In this document: one piece after another, positions 1 to 7,413 of the stretch
How positions within the stretch are numbered: the first letter of the stretch is position 1
Layout: each line of letters starts with the position of its first letter
From: Candidatus Omnitrophota bacterium
Lineage (GTDB): Bacteria > Ratteibacteria > UBA8468 > B48-G9 > JAFGKM01
Direction of reading: 5' to 3'
Length of the DNA stretch: 12,208 nucleotides
Assembly: GCA_022704985.1 (NCBI GenBank)
Contig: JAKJFI010000013.1
Coordinates: forward strand, 1 to 12,208
The notes under the pieces: generated by a model
Told to the model about the DNA's origin: nothing
The model's input: only the letters and a program-made list of their open reading frames with translations
Database searches by the model: none
Position numbers and translations under genes: made by a program

Positions 1-3
1 CAT
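1..3 (-). other. Possible start codon of the next gene
   Basis: The first three bases read ATG on the minus strand, and a G-rich stretch (minus-strand GAAGGGGGC, about 10-18) lies about 9 nt upstream, directly after the iolB stop. This would fit a further gene of the same transcript starting at the window edge. Only the codon is visible, so neither the identity nor the reality of the gene can be judged. Confidence 0.3.
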
Positions 4-19
4 AATTTTAAGCCCCCTT

Positions 20-805
20 CTAAGAAGTTCCGTTAAATCTGTAATCTGGATGTATGACCTTCATTACTTTTTTGCTTTCTTCAGCCATTGCCCAGAGAAA
101 GTACATCCTGTGTTTTGGCGCAACGGATACCGGGTGGTATCCATCGGGTATCGTCACGGCCTGGTCGGTTTCTATCAGGAACATGCTGTCTTCGTGGTCG
201 TTGAATATCCGCATCGTTCCGAATCCGGTGCGTGGCGTTATCTTGAAGAAACAGAGTTCCTCCACAGCCGTTGTTCTGCCCGGTGCGCCGTTTTCCGTGC
301 TGTGTTTGTGCGGCGGGTAGCCTGCCCAGTTGCCAGGATAGGTGATGGTTTCCCCTATAATCAGCTGTTCGGACGGGAAGTCTTCAGGCAGTATCTCTGA
401 TATGTTGCTCATATAAGGGTCGTCTCCGACCCTTTTCAGGCGGATATCCTTGGTTTCTATGAATCGTGGTTTGCCTGTGCCTTTTGCCGCGCAACTCAAG
501 ACGCAGAGTTCGCTTTTTTGTATGAATTCAATGGAAAAGTTTGAGTACGGAGGAAGGTAAACGGCTGAAGGCGGCTCGTCAAAAACATTCTTTCTTTTCA
601 TTCTGTTGCACAGGCCTTCTTCAATGGAAAACTTTATATCGCCCTCGGTGATAACGTATGCGCATTCCTCGCCTCCGGAGCTTCCCTCGAATTTGGACTG
701 TTCGCCTTTAATGAAAGCGAGACTGATTTTTTGAAGGTCGGAATTTTCAGATGTAACTATTTTCTGGTAACCGTGAAAATCGTTTATTTTGTATCTCTTT
801 GCCAT
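20..805 (-). CDS. iolB: 5-deoxy-glucuronate isomerase (IolB)
   Basis: A 261-residue protein of the KduI/IolB double-cupin family. Family members convert 5-deoxy-glucuronate to 2-deoxy-5-keto-gluconate in cytosolic myo-inositol breakdown. The diagnostic part is the second cupin: GETITYPGNW (151-160), then YPPHKH with H166 and H168, the EE pair at 182-183, and GYHP with H224, which together form the expected metal site; the family's WxMA motif follows at 238-241. Length matches the family (about 260-275). The ATG is the only start in frame after the promoter; a GGAGG lies 12 nt upstream (818-822), a longer spacing than usual. The gene has its own promoter, so it need not be co-transcribed with rng. 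No other inositol gene is visible, although one could begin at the window edge. The stop codon is TAG. The assignment is firm. Confidence 0.93.
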   Translation of the reverse strand: MAKRYKINDFHGYQKIVTSENSDLQKISLAFIKGEQSKFEGSSGGEECAYVITEGDIKFSIEEGLCNRMKRKNVFDEPPSAVYLPPYSNFSIEFIQKSELCVLSCAAKGTGKPRFIETKDIRLKRVGDDPYMSNISEILPEDFPSEQLIIGETITYPGNWAGYPPHKHSTENGAPGRTTAVEELCFFKITPRTGFGTMRIFNDHEDSMFLIETDQAVTIPDGYHPVSVAPKHRMYFLWAMAEESKKVMKVIHPDYRFNGTS

Positions 806-835
806 CGATATTTTGCGCCTCCGCGATTAATAAGA

Positions 836-864
836 ATTATATATTTTTAATCCGTATCCGTCAA
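836..864 (-). promoter_or_regulatory. Sigma-70-type promoter for iolB
   Basis: On the minus strand TTGACG (859-864) and TATAAT (836-841) are separated by exactly 17 bp, a near-consensus promoter. It fills most of the 70-bp gap between rng and iolB, and predicts a start near 829 and a leader of about 24 nt. No hairpin with a T-run is visible after rng, so readthrough from the upstream operon is also possible. Confidence 0.8.
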
Positions 865-875
865 GGCGCCGCTCT

Positions 876-2318
876 TCAGGTTATTTTGTAACCGTTGTCA
901 AGCGAGGGGTTTTCATGCAGGGACACCCGCTTTCTTTTAAGCATGTCGTGCAGCGACTTTTCTGTCTGGATAAACTTATAGAGTGATGAAGATACCTCTG
1001 CGGATGTTCTTTTCCTGGGGTTCTTGAGCATGTGCGCCGACAGGTCGTTCCTGAATTTCAACGCGGCAAAATGGGTGTTTTTGACATTGCCGCTGCCCCT
1101 GCATTTTTCGCACCTGTCCATCAGAATCTCGGAGAGCTTGAAATCCGTCTTTTCCCTGCTCATCTCAACGATGCCAAGTCTTGAAATTGAAAGTATCTTC
1201 GTCCGCGCCTTGTCTATTTCAAGGTTGTCGTTCAGAGTTTTGAAGACCTTGCGTCTTTCCCTCTGGTGCTTCATGTCTATGAAATCAACCACTATGAGTC
1301 CGGAAAGATTCCTCACCCTTATCTGGCGCGGTATCTCTTCCGCGGCTTCGAGGTTTGTATTGAAGACCGTTGCTTTCAGGTTGGTTTTTGAGCTGCTGCC
1401 GCTGTTCACGTCTATAGCGTTAAGGGTTTCACCCTCCTCTATTATAAGGTACCCTCCCGATGGAAGAAACACCCTGTCGGAAAGGAAATTCTCTATCTCT
1501 TTTTCAATGCCGTGCTTTACAAAGAGTGGGCGCTGTTTCTCTCTGTGCAAGATGACCTTGCCGTGCATCTCAGGGAGGAAGTGATTGACGTATTTCAACA
1601 CCTCCTTGAAAGTTCTGTCGTCATCAACGACGATTTCCTTGAAGTCCGCGGTAACGTAATCCCTCACGACGTTGGTATAGATGGGGAGTTCGTTCCACAG
1701 AGTTGAAGGCGCTTTCCGGCCTTTCTCGTACCGCCTTATCTTGCTCCATGTGCCCAAAAGTATCTTCAGCTCCCTGACGATATGCCTCTCGCTCTTGCCT
1801 TCAGCCGCGGTTCTGATGATAAAGCCGGTGTTATCAACAATTCTCCTTGTTACTATATTCATCAGCCGTTCTCTTTCCGCCCTGTCCGTTATTTTTTTTG
1901 AGAGCGTTCTCAGGGGTGATTCCGGTATCAGTATTATGAACCTGCCGGGCAGAGAGACCTTGGTGGTAAGCTTCATCCCTTTTTCCGCCGTTCCGGGTTT
2001 TGTAATCTGTACTATGATTTCATCTCCAGTCCTGTGTGTTTTCTTGTTCTTTGCAGGGGATTCATCCGAATTTTCCGGCAGGTTGTACAGGGGTTCTTCT
2101 TTTTCAAAAGGAAGAAAACCGTTCCTGGATTCTCCGATGTTTACGAACCCCGCGTTCAGACCGGAGATAATTCTCTCGATGCGTCCCTTATAGATGTTGC
2201 CCACGCCGGTCTGGAGGTCAGGCCGCGTTATGAACAGGTTTTCCACGCGGTTATCCGCCATTATTACAAGTCTCGTCAAAAATCCTTCGTTACTAATCAA
2301 CAGTCTGTAGTTTTTCAT
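876..2318 (-). CDS. rng: Ribonuclease E/G family endoribonuclease
   Basis: A 480-residue RNase G-length protein that cleaves single-stranded RNA; the family matures rRNA ends and starts mRNA decay. The N-terminal S1-like domain is recognisable from GVGNIYKGRIERI (38-50) and the FVNIG motif (58-62), which line up with the family's GNIYKGRV and FVDIG. The catalytic core holds AIDVNSG with D303 and VVDFIDM with D345, matching the two Mg-binding aspartates of E. coli RNase E (D303, D346). The zinc-link motif CEKC (C403, C406) needed for dimer pairing follows. There is no long C-terminal degradosome scaffold, hence G type rather than E type. The start overlaps the DUF2344 gene by 26 bp, with AAGGAAAG upstream. 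The protein N-terminus aligns with the family at this Met; the later Met20 would cut into the S1 region. The stop codon is TGA. Confidence 0.95.
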   Translation of the reverse strand: MKNYRLLISNEGFLTRLVIMADNRVENLFITRPDLQTGVGNIYKGRIERIISGLNAGFVNIGESRNGFLPFEKEEPLYNLPENSDESPAKNKKTHRTGDEIIVQITKPGTAEKGMKLTTKVSLPGRFIILIPESPLRTLSKKITDRAERERLMNIVTRRIVDNTGFIIRTAAEGKSERHIVRELKILLGTWSKIRRYEKGRKAPSTLWNELPIYTNVVRDYVTADFKEIVVDDDRTFKEVLKYVNHFLPEMHGKVILHREKQRPLFVKHGIEKEIENFLSDRVFLPSGGYLIIEEGETLNAIDVNSGSSSKTNLKATVFNTNLEAAEEIPRQIRVRNLSGLIVVDFIDMKHQRERRKVFKTLNDNLEIDKARTKILSISRLGIVEMSREKTDFKLSEILMDRCEKCRGSGNVKNTHFAALKFRNDLSAHMLKNPRKRTSAEVSSSLYKFIQTEKSLHDMLKRKRVSLHENPSLDNGYKIT

Positions 2319-2919
2319 CGCTAACTTTCCTTGTCCCCCTCACATCTCTTCCCTCTTGAGGGGAGAAGGAAGGCGGGGGCGCAGTATTATCCATGATTTT
2401 CCTTGATATGCTTTTAACCGTTCCGTCAAGAAGCAATCCCGCAAGATTCTTATGGCTGAAATTATTGATTTTTATCAAAACTCTTATCCTGTCATTATCA
2501 TCCTCAAGTATTTTTCCCGCCTTTCCCAGCGCGTCCCGGTCTATCTTGCCTGCGGTCTCAAATACGTATTCCGCAAAGGTTTCTCTTCCGCCTATGGAAG
2601 GTTCGCTCATCTCCACAAGGTGTGCGAAACGGAAAAGAATGCCTTCAGGCAAAATCTCGCGGGTTTTCCGGATAATCTCATCCGGTTCGGTTTTTTTACA
2701 GAGAAAGACGTCAAAGGATTCGTTTGTTCCTGAAACGTTGAGAGGCAGTGGATGCCCGAAGCTTATTCTGGGATGCGGACTGAATCCTTCCGTGAATTTC
2801 AGGGGCGCTTCTATCCGTCTGAACGTGCGTTCCATAATCTTGAGCAGGTTCCTGCCGGATATGAAGACCGCCGGTCCCGTCTTCTCGTAAAATATCCTCA
2901 ACCTGTATGTCTCAGTCAT
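2293..2919 (-). CDS. DUF2344 / TIGR03936 radical-SAM-linked protein
   Basis: A 208-residue protein of the TIGR03936 (DUF2344) family, usually encoded beside or fused to a TIGR03960 radical SAM protein and beside RNase G. Its biochemical role is not established, but the constant link to rng suggests RNA modification or maturation. The family signature is clear: RLRIFYEKTGPAVFISGRNL at the start, MERTFRRIEAPL (29-40), then GFSPHPRISFGHPLPL (45-60). The start ATG overlaps the preceding TGA (ATGA) with AAGGA upstream, so translation is coupled. The conserved domain ends near residue 178; the tail from about 181 to 198 is Pro/Gly/Arg-rich and is encoded by a palindromic stretch that looks like an inserted repeat. 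No radical SAM partner is present directly upstream; the solute-binding gene lies there. The stop is TAG. Confidence 0.85.
   Translation of the reverse strand: MTETYRLRIFYEKTGPAVFISGRNLLKIMERTFRRIEAPLKFTEGFSPHPRISFGHPLPLNVSGTNESFDVFLCKKTEPDEIIRKTREILPEGILFRFAHLVEMSEPSIGGRETFAEYVFETAGKIDRDALGKAGKILEDDNDRIRVLIKINNFSHKNLAGLLLDGTVKSISRKIMDNTAPPPSFSPQEGRDVRGTRKVSDEKLQTVD
2326..2380 (-). repeat. Palindrome-bearing repeat-like insert in the DUF2344 3' end
   Basis: This C/G-rich stretch has the inverted repeat CCCTC-tt-GAGGG (2351-2362), extendable with one wobble pair to 2347-2366, flanked by runs such as GTCCCCCT and GGCGGGGG. Its composition differs from the surrounding coding sequence, and it resembles short palindromic repeats that are often dispersed between genes. 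It lies wholly inside the reading frame, encoding residues of about 181-198, just before the rng start. That it is a dispersed element is inference; only one copy is visible here. Confidence 0.4.
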
Positions 2920-4598
2920 TTTCCTTTGATGTAGAGTTCCTCGATGTTGTGGAGGACTCCGCCGTAAACCGTCGGCTTAAGGTTCCCGAATTTGTTGCGA
3001 ACGGCCGTCATTGAGGCAGGGCTTGCCGTATATATGACGGGGAGCTCTTCAGAAACGATTTTCTGCCATTCGTCGTACAGCTTCTTTCTCCTTTTCCTGT
3101 CCAGTTCTTTTGCTCCCTCTTCAAAGAGCAGGTTTATCCGCTTTTCCCATTCTGTAATCTCTTTCTCTTCCGGCCCCGCGTTCCAGATGTGAAGTTGTCC
3201 TTCCGTATGCCAGACATTTTTTCCGCCATGCGGTTCTATTCCTCCGGTAAGACCTATTATAACAGATTCCCAGTCCTTTGTAACGCTTATCCGTGTTACG
3301 AGGGTGTTAAATTCAACGGGGAGCAGGTTTACCCTGATTCCAAGCTTTTTCAGGTCGTCCTGTATTATGTTGCCTATCTGTATGCGTTCAAAACTATTGC
3401 TATTGGTCAGAATCGTGAATTCAACCGGATTGCCTTCTGCGTCATAGAGGATTCCGTCTTTTCTGTAAAAACCCTCTTCGGAGAGCAGTTTTTCCGCTTT
3501 TACGGCGTCGTAAACGTACTTTGTCACGTTCGGGTTATTGAAGAAACCGCTTGAGACGTTCAACGGACCGTCCTGCGGTATAGCGAATCCGCCGTAAACG
3601 TTTCTTCCGATGCTGGTTTTGTCAATCATATGCGCCACCGCTTTCCTGAAAGATGCGTTTCTAAACCAGTGTTTTTTGCGGGATTCGATGGGAGACTGAG
3701 CGTTCTGGTTGAAAGTGATAAATTCCGAACCCATGGAAGGACCGAGTTCGTATATCGTAAAATTCTGTTTTTCTTCGAAAGGTTTAAGAAGCGGGAAATC
3801 CTGTCCCCTGACTGATATAACGTCTATCTCGCCGGTCCTGAATTTGAGAACGGCGGTGTTGGCGTCGGCGATTATGAGGAAAACGATTCTCTGGATGCGC
3901 GGCAGGGCTGTTCCTGCGGCATCCTTCATCCAGTACCGGAAGTTCTTCTCCAGTATTACCCATTCCGCAGGCCTGTATTCTTTTATCCTGTAAGGTCCGG
4001 TGCCTACTATGTTCTCCGGTTTCTCGTTCACGCCCCAGCAACTGTTGAATATCCCCCTGTCAATATATTCCTTCAATTTATGCTCGGGGAGTATCTCCTG
4101 TCCCATAAGACGGAGAAAAGGGGCGAATCTTTCCGGCAGGATGAATTCCACAGTATGCCTGCCTGTTTTTCTGACCTGTATGGGTTTCCCTTCTATCGTC
4201 AGCACATCCCTGCTGCTTGTCGGTATGTCTGGGTTGTATATGAGCCTGTTGTATGTGAATACGACATCGTCTGCTGTAAAAGGAGTTCCGTCGTTCTATG
4301 TAACGTCTTTCCTCAGGAAGAACGTCCATTTTTTTCCGCTCCGGTCGTGTTCCCATCTTTCCGCAAGGCAGGGTTTTACCTCAAGCGTTACGCCGTCTGT
4401 TTTCGTTAGTCCTTCAAAGATGAGGGACGTTATTGAGGTGGTGCTTGTCTCTTTTGCTATCACGGGATTGAAAGACTTGGGGTCTGACGAGGATGAAAGC
4501 ACAATCGTGTCATTCGCCGGTTTTCCACCGGGAGGAGCTACTCCGCACCCTGCAAGGAAAAGAGTTGATATTGTGGTAACTGCAAGTTTTCTAATCAT
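2916..4598 (-). pseudogene. OppA/DppA-like solute-binding lipoprotein gene with in-frame TAG
   Basis: A 560-codon frame for a family 5 extracellular solute-binding protein, the periplasmic component of peptide/nickel-type ABC importers. The N-terminus is a lipoprotein signal with a lipobox ending LAGC (Cys18), followed by SDPKSFNPV and IFEGLTK, typical of the family. Codon 101 (4296-4298) is TAG. The same frame continues straight on with NDGTPFTADDVVFTYNR, so the family's VTWxDGxPFTADDV motif shows that a Trp TGG has become TAG by one G-to-A change. The C-terminal part is intact: GTGPYRIKEY, FRTGEIDV, ending HNIEELYIKGK. A GTG at 4203-4205 could restart translation but would give a product with no signal peptide. 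No clear ribosome site precedes the ATG, which lies 38 nt after the kinase stop. No permease or ATPase gene is nearby. It is a recent nonsense allele, a sequencing error, or a readthrough case. Confidence 0.85.
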
Positions 4599-4636
4599 TC
4601 TGTGTCAGTGCAATCAGAAACGTAACGAACCCTGTC

Positions 4637-5512
4637 TCAAAAGAAATTTTTTAATTCGGAAAGCAGGTCGTCCATCGATGGATATCTCAGCGCGGACTCG
4701 TTGAGTGTAGCTTTCTTTATTATCTCTCTGAGTTCCGCGGGCACGCCAAGGTCCTCGCACATGACGGCTTGTTTTCCAGTGTTCTTCCTGTAACTCCTGA
4801 CGTCTATTCTTTTGAAGTAATCTTCAAGGTTTTTCTCCGGCTTGCCCGTAACTTCTATCTTTGTGGTGATGACCTCATCCATTGTTACCCCGAAACTGTA
4901 TATGTCGGAATAGAAATCCGCCCTGCCCTCCGCCTGTTCCGGCGCAACGTAGGAGACTATCCCGTATTTCGTGATGGTGCCTCCTTTGGGGAAGATATCC
5001 TTTCGCAACAGCTTTCCGGGAAGCTTTGCTATCCCGAAATCCGTCATCTTCACCACCTTGAAATCGTCCGAAACCAGTATGTTGTCCGGTTTCACATCCT
5101 TGTGAACTATGTTGTTCTTGTGTATATGAGAGAGCCCCTGCCCTGCATCGTAAAGTATCCTGACCAGCCGGTTAAGAGGGAGTTTGCCGGGTTTGTAGAG
5201 CATCTCTTTCAGATTGTATCCATCTACGTACTCCATTATCATCGCGTACTGTTGGTTGTATCTCCCGAAATTGTGCACCTTAACTATATTCGTGTGGCTC
5301 AAGCCCATGGCTATCTCGGCTTCCCTCTCGAACTGGACGATGAGCTTGGCGCGTTCCCGTCGGTCATCACCTTTCAGGTAGAGCAGTTTTATCGCAACCG
5401 TATGTCCGTATATCGGACGCGCAAGAAAAGAATGCGCTCTGTAAATCTTTGTGTGCGTGCCGCCGCCTACTACTTCTTCCAAGCGATAGCCTCCGAAATT
5501 CTGTATTCTCAT
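4637..5512 (-). CDS. Cytosolic Hanks-type serine/threonine protein kinase
   Basis: A 291-residue protein consisting almost wholly of one protein kinase domain. Visible landmarks are the glycine loop VVGGGTHTKIY (14-24), VAIK with the ATP-binding lysine K42, the helix-C glutamate E64, the catalytic loop HKDVKPDN (137-144; the usual HRD Arg is Lys, D139 is the catalytic Asp), DFG (158-160), and APEQ (190-193) followed by YSDIYSFGV. There is no transmembrane segment, PASTA domain or other sensor, so the protein should be soluble and its input must come from a partner. The start ATG overlaps the phosphatase stop (ATGA), with AGGAA 9-10 nt upstream inside the phosphatase gene. The pair therefore probably sets the phosphorylation state of common targets. 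Targets cannot be read from the sequence. The stop is TGA. Confidence 0.93.
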   Translation of the reverse strand: MRIQNFGGYRLEEVVGGGTHTKIYRAHSFLARPIYGHTVAIKLLYLKGDDRRERAKLIVQFEREAEIAMGLSHTNIVKVHNFGRYNQQYAMIMEYVDGYNLKEMLYKPGKLPLNRLVRILYDAGQGLSHIHKNNIVHKDVKPDNILVSDDFKVVKMTDFGIAKLPGKLLRKDIFPKGGTITKYGIVSYVAPEQAEGRADFYSDIYSFGVTMDEVITTKIEVTGKPEKNLEDYFKRIDVRSYRKNTGKQAVMCEDLGVPAELREIIKKATLNESALRYPSMDDLLSELKNFF

Positions 5513-6252
5513 ATCGTTATTTCCTGCGTATCCAGCGAAACCACCTCTATGTCGTCCGCGCTCTGTATTTCCTTATCCAACGCGCACACGCCTATTTTTC
5601 GTTTCTTCTCGCCGTAAGAAGAGGATGTAAACAGCGTGAGACACCTGTTGTTGAACATCTTTTCGTTTGCTGTCGGGTCATGACCCCTTACAAGGACGTT
5701 CTTCCCCATCTTTTTCATAACTCTTTCGAAATATTGTCTCCCGAACTGAGGTCTTCCCGTGAGATTGCGGAGTTCTTCCCCGTCTTTGTCCCTGAAGTCG
5801 CCCCACAGGAGCCTCGTCCAGTTTTTATCGCATACCTGGATATCGTTTATCTCGCTTATATCGTCAACGTCGGGAAGCGCTCCGTGGAGAGCGAGAAAAC
5901 CGTTGCCGGAAACGGCAAAAGGGAGGTCCAGGAATATCTTTTTGTAGTAATTAAAATCTTCCTTGTTAAGCGAATCCCAGAAGTTGCAGGGTTTGCATTC
6001 TATCACCGGGTACATCTCGTGGTTGCCGGCAAGGAGGATAAGGTTGTCGTGTTCGTCCCTTGTTTTCAAAAGGAAGTCGATATTTTTCCTTGATTCGGCG
6101 CCCCGGTCAACATAATCTCCGAGGAATATAATATAATGCTGCCCCTTCTTTACGAAATTCTTGATGATTATCCTGGTGCTGTTGTAGTCTCCGTGGGTAT
6201 CGCCGATAAAGACCGCCGTTCCTTCATCAGGTAATTCTATCAACCTGTCCAT
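5509..6252 (-). CDS. PPP-family serine/threonine protein phosphatase
   Basis: A 247-residue metallophosphoesterase of the PPP (PP1/PP2A-like) family, which hydrolyses phospho-Ser/Thr with two metal ions. All signature motifs are present in order: GDTHGD (17-22), GDYVDRG (45-51), GNHE (76-79), LHG with H123, RGH with H191, and LFTSSSY (207-213), which corresponds to the eukaryotic FSAPNY block. WGDF (150-153) fits the family WSDP position. Its size and these motifs favour a protein phosphatase over ApaH-type diadenosine tetraphosphatases, although dual activity cannot be excluded. The secG stop TAA is followed at once by this ATG (TAAATG) with no strong ribosome site, so it should be translated by reinitiation after secG. 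It overlaps the kinase by 4 bp. No signal peptide is present. The stop is TGA. Confidence 0.92.
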   Translation of the reverse strand: MDRLIELPDEGTAVFIGDTHGDYNSTRIIIKNFVKKGQHYIIFLGDYVDRGAESRKNIDFLLKTRDEHDNLILLAGNHEMYPVIECKPCNFWDSLNKEDFNYYKKIFLDLPFAVSGNGFLALHGALPDVDDISEINDIQVCDKNWTRLLWGDFRDKDGEELRNLTGRPQFGRQYFERVMKKMGKNVLVRGHDPTANEKMFNNRCLTLFTSSSYGEKKRKIGVCALDKEIQSADDIEVVSLDTQEITI

Positions 6253-6579
6253 TTACTCGACTGGTATATTACTTCCGGCATCAGCCGGAGGTATCGAAGG
6301 CATGACTGGCTGTTCTTTTCTTGCCTCTTCCTTCAGGATGCTTTTTGTGGTAAGTTTGCCGGGAAGAGTTGCAAGCAAAACGGAATTCAATATGAAAAGA
6401 AATGCCAGTATTGATGTTATCCTGTTCAGTATCGCCGAAGTTTCGGCGCCGAACACTGTCTCCATCCCTCCCCCTCCGAAAATATTCGAAAGAGAGGAGC
6501 CCTTGCCTGATTGCAGAAGTACAATCCCTATGAGCAACAGAGAAACCACTGTGTGAAAAATGAGCAGGAACATGTACAT
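6253..6579 (-). CDS. secG: Preprotein translocase subunit SecG
   Basis: A 108-residue membrane protein of the SecYEG export channel. It has the classic SecG layout: first membrane helix (about 2-22), the cytoplasmic loop with VLLQSGKGSSL (20-30) and FGGGG (34-38), the GAETSAILNRIT segment before a second helix (about 49-72), and a loose Pro/Ala/Lys-rich tail. The start ATG has AGGAG 6 nt upstream. That ribosome site overlaps the tpiA stop (tAGGAG), so the two genes are 9 bp apart and coupled. secG directly after tpiA is a common bacterial order. The TAA stop abuts the ATG of the phosphatase gene. Confidence 0.95.
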   Translation of the reverse strand: MYMFLLIFHTVVSLLLIGIVLLQSGKGSSLSNIFGGGGMETVFGAETSAILNRITSILAFLFILNSVLLATLPGKLTTKSILKEEARKEQPVMPSIPPADAGSNIPVE

Positions 6580-6588
6580 TTTTTTCTC

Positions 6589-7338
6589 CTATTTGTAATC
6601 GATTATCCTGCAGAAGGAGTCAACCTTGAGACTTGCTCCACCTACCAGTACGCCGTCAATATCCTCCTGCTTCATTATCGAGTCTATGTTATCGGGTTTA
6701 ACACTTCCCCCGTAGAGGATAACTATATCACCGGAGACATCCTTGCCGTACATTTCGGCAAGCAGGTTTCTTATGAATAGATGAACCTCCTCCGCCTGTT
6801 CCGGAGTCGCCGTTTTTCCCGTTCCTATCGCCCACACGGGTTCGTAGGCAACGACCAGCTGTCCGGTCTTCTCAAAACCGTCAAGAGATTCCTTTACCTG
6901 AGAGCCTATGACGTCGAAGGTTTTTCCGGCGTCGCGCTGCTCGAGTTTTTCCCCCACGCACAGTATCGGCTTCATTCCGCTTTCAGCAGTCTTCCTGACC
7001 TTTCTATTGACGATGCAGTTACTCTCCCCGAATATGTTTCTTCTTTCGGAATGCCCGCATATCACGTATTCCACTCCGATGCCAGCCAGCATTTTAGCGG
7101 AAATCTCACCCGTGAACGCCCCTTCATCCTCAAAGTGCATGTTTTGCGCGCCCAGTTTTATTGACGAGTTTTTCGACAATGCGTCAGATACCGCGCCGAG
7201 AGACGTAAATGGCGGGCATATCAGGATATCCCTGTCGTTATATTCCTTCATATTCCCAACAAGGGATTTCACGAACTCCACCGATTCACCGGGGGTTTTG
7301 TACATCTTCCAGTTTCCTGCTATCAGATTTTTCTTCAT
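6589..7338 (-). CDS. tpiA: Triosephosphate isomerase
   Basis: A 249-residue TIM-barrel enzyme interconverting dihydroxyacetone phosphate and glyceraldehyde 3-phosphate in the cytosol. The catalytic set is complete: N9 and K11 in AGNWKM, H96 in ICGHSERR, and E166 in AYEPVWAIGTG, whose continuation (167-177) is the mobile lid. The phosphate-binding ILYGGSVK (207-214) and GVLVGGASL (229-237) segments are also present. AAGGAG lies 5 nt before the ATG. It is separated from pgk by 75 bp holding two strong hairpins, and from secG by 9 bp. Length is the family norm and nothing is unusual in the protein. The stop is TAG, and its last two bases fall within the secG ribosome site. Confidence 0.97.
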   Translation of the reverse strand: MKKNLIAGNWKMYKTPGESVEFVKSLVGNMKEYNDRDILICPPFTSLGAVSDALSKNSSIKLGAQNMHFEDEGAFTGEISAKMLAGIGVEYVICGHSERRNIFGESNCIVNRKVRKTAESGMKPILCVGEKLEQRDAGKTFDVIGSQVKESLDGFEKTGQLVVAYEPVWAIGTGKTATPEQAEEVHLFIRNLLAEMYGKDVSGDIVILYGGSVKPDNIDSIMKQEDIDGVLVGGASLKVDSFCRIIDYK

Positions 7339-7363
7339 GACAACTCCTTACCTTTTTTATTGG

Positions 7364-7404
7364 AGAGGTCTTCCGACCTCTAAATATCGGCATCGGAAGA
7401 TGCC
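7364..7404 (-). promoter_or_regulatory. Twin hairpins with mutually complementary loops (pgk-tpiA gap)
   Basis: On the transcribed minus strand the first hairpin is GGCATC-TTCC-GATGCC (7389-7404) and the second is AGAGGTC-GGAA-GACCTCT (7364-7381), both with perfect stems and 4-nt loops. The loops are complementary, and the complementarity reaches into the stems: TCTTCCGA in the first is the exact reverse complement of TCGGAAGA in the second. No T-run follows, so these are not a standard terminator. Plausible roles are mRNA processing or stabilisation, or adjustment of tpiA expression relative to gap and pgk. A dispersed palindromic repeat is an alternative. Confidence 0.6.
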
Positions 7405-7413
7405 GTCCACAGA

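Noticed and set aside
4296..4298. TAG read as a sense codon in this organism
   Set aside because: TAG is the natural stop of gap, pgk, tpiA, iolB and the DUF2344 gene here, each at the expected protein end.
4769..5617. Long plus-strand frames opposite the kinase, phosphatase and U32-like genes
   Set aside because: They lie antisense to genes with full catalytic motifs and have no domain or ribosome site; they are mirror frames of real genes.
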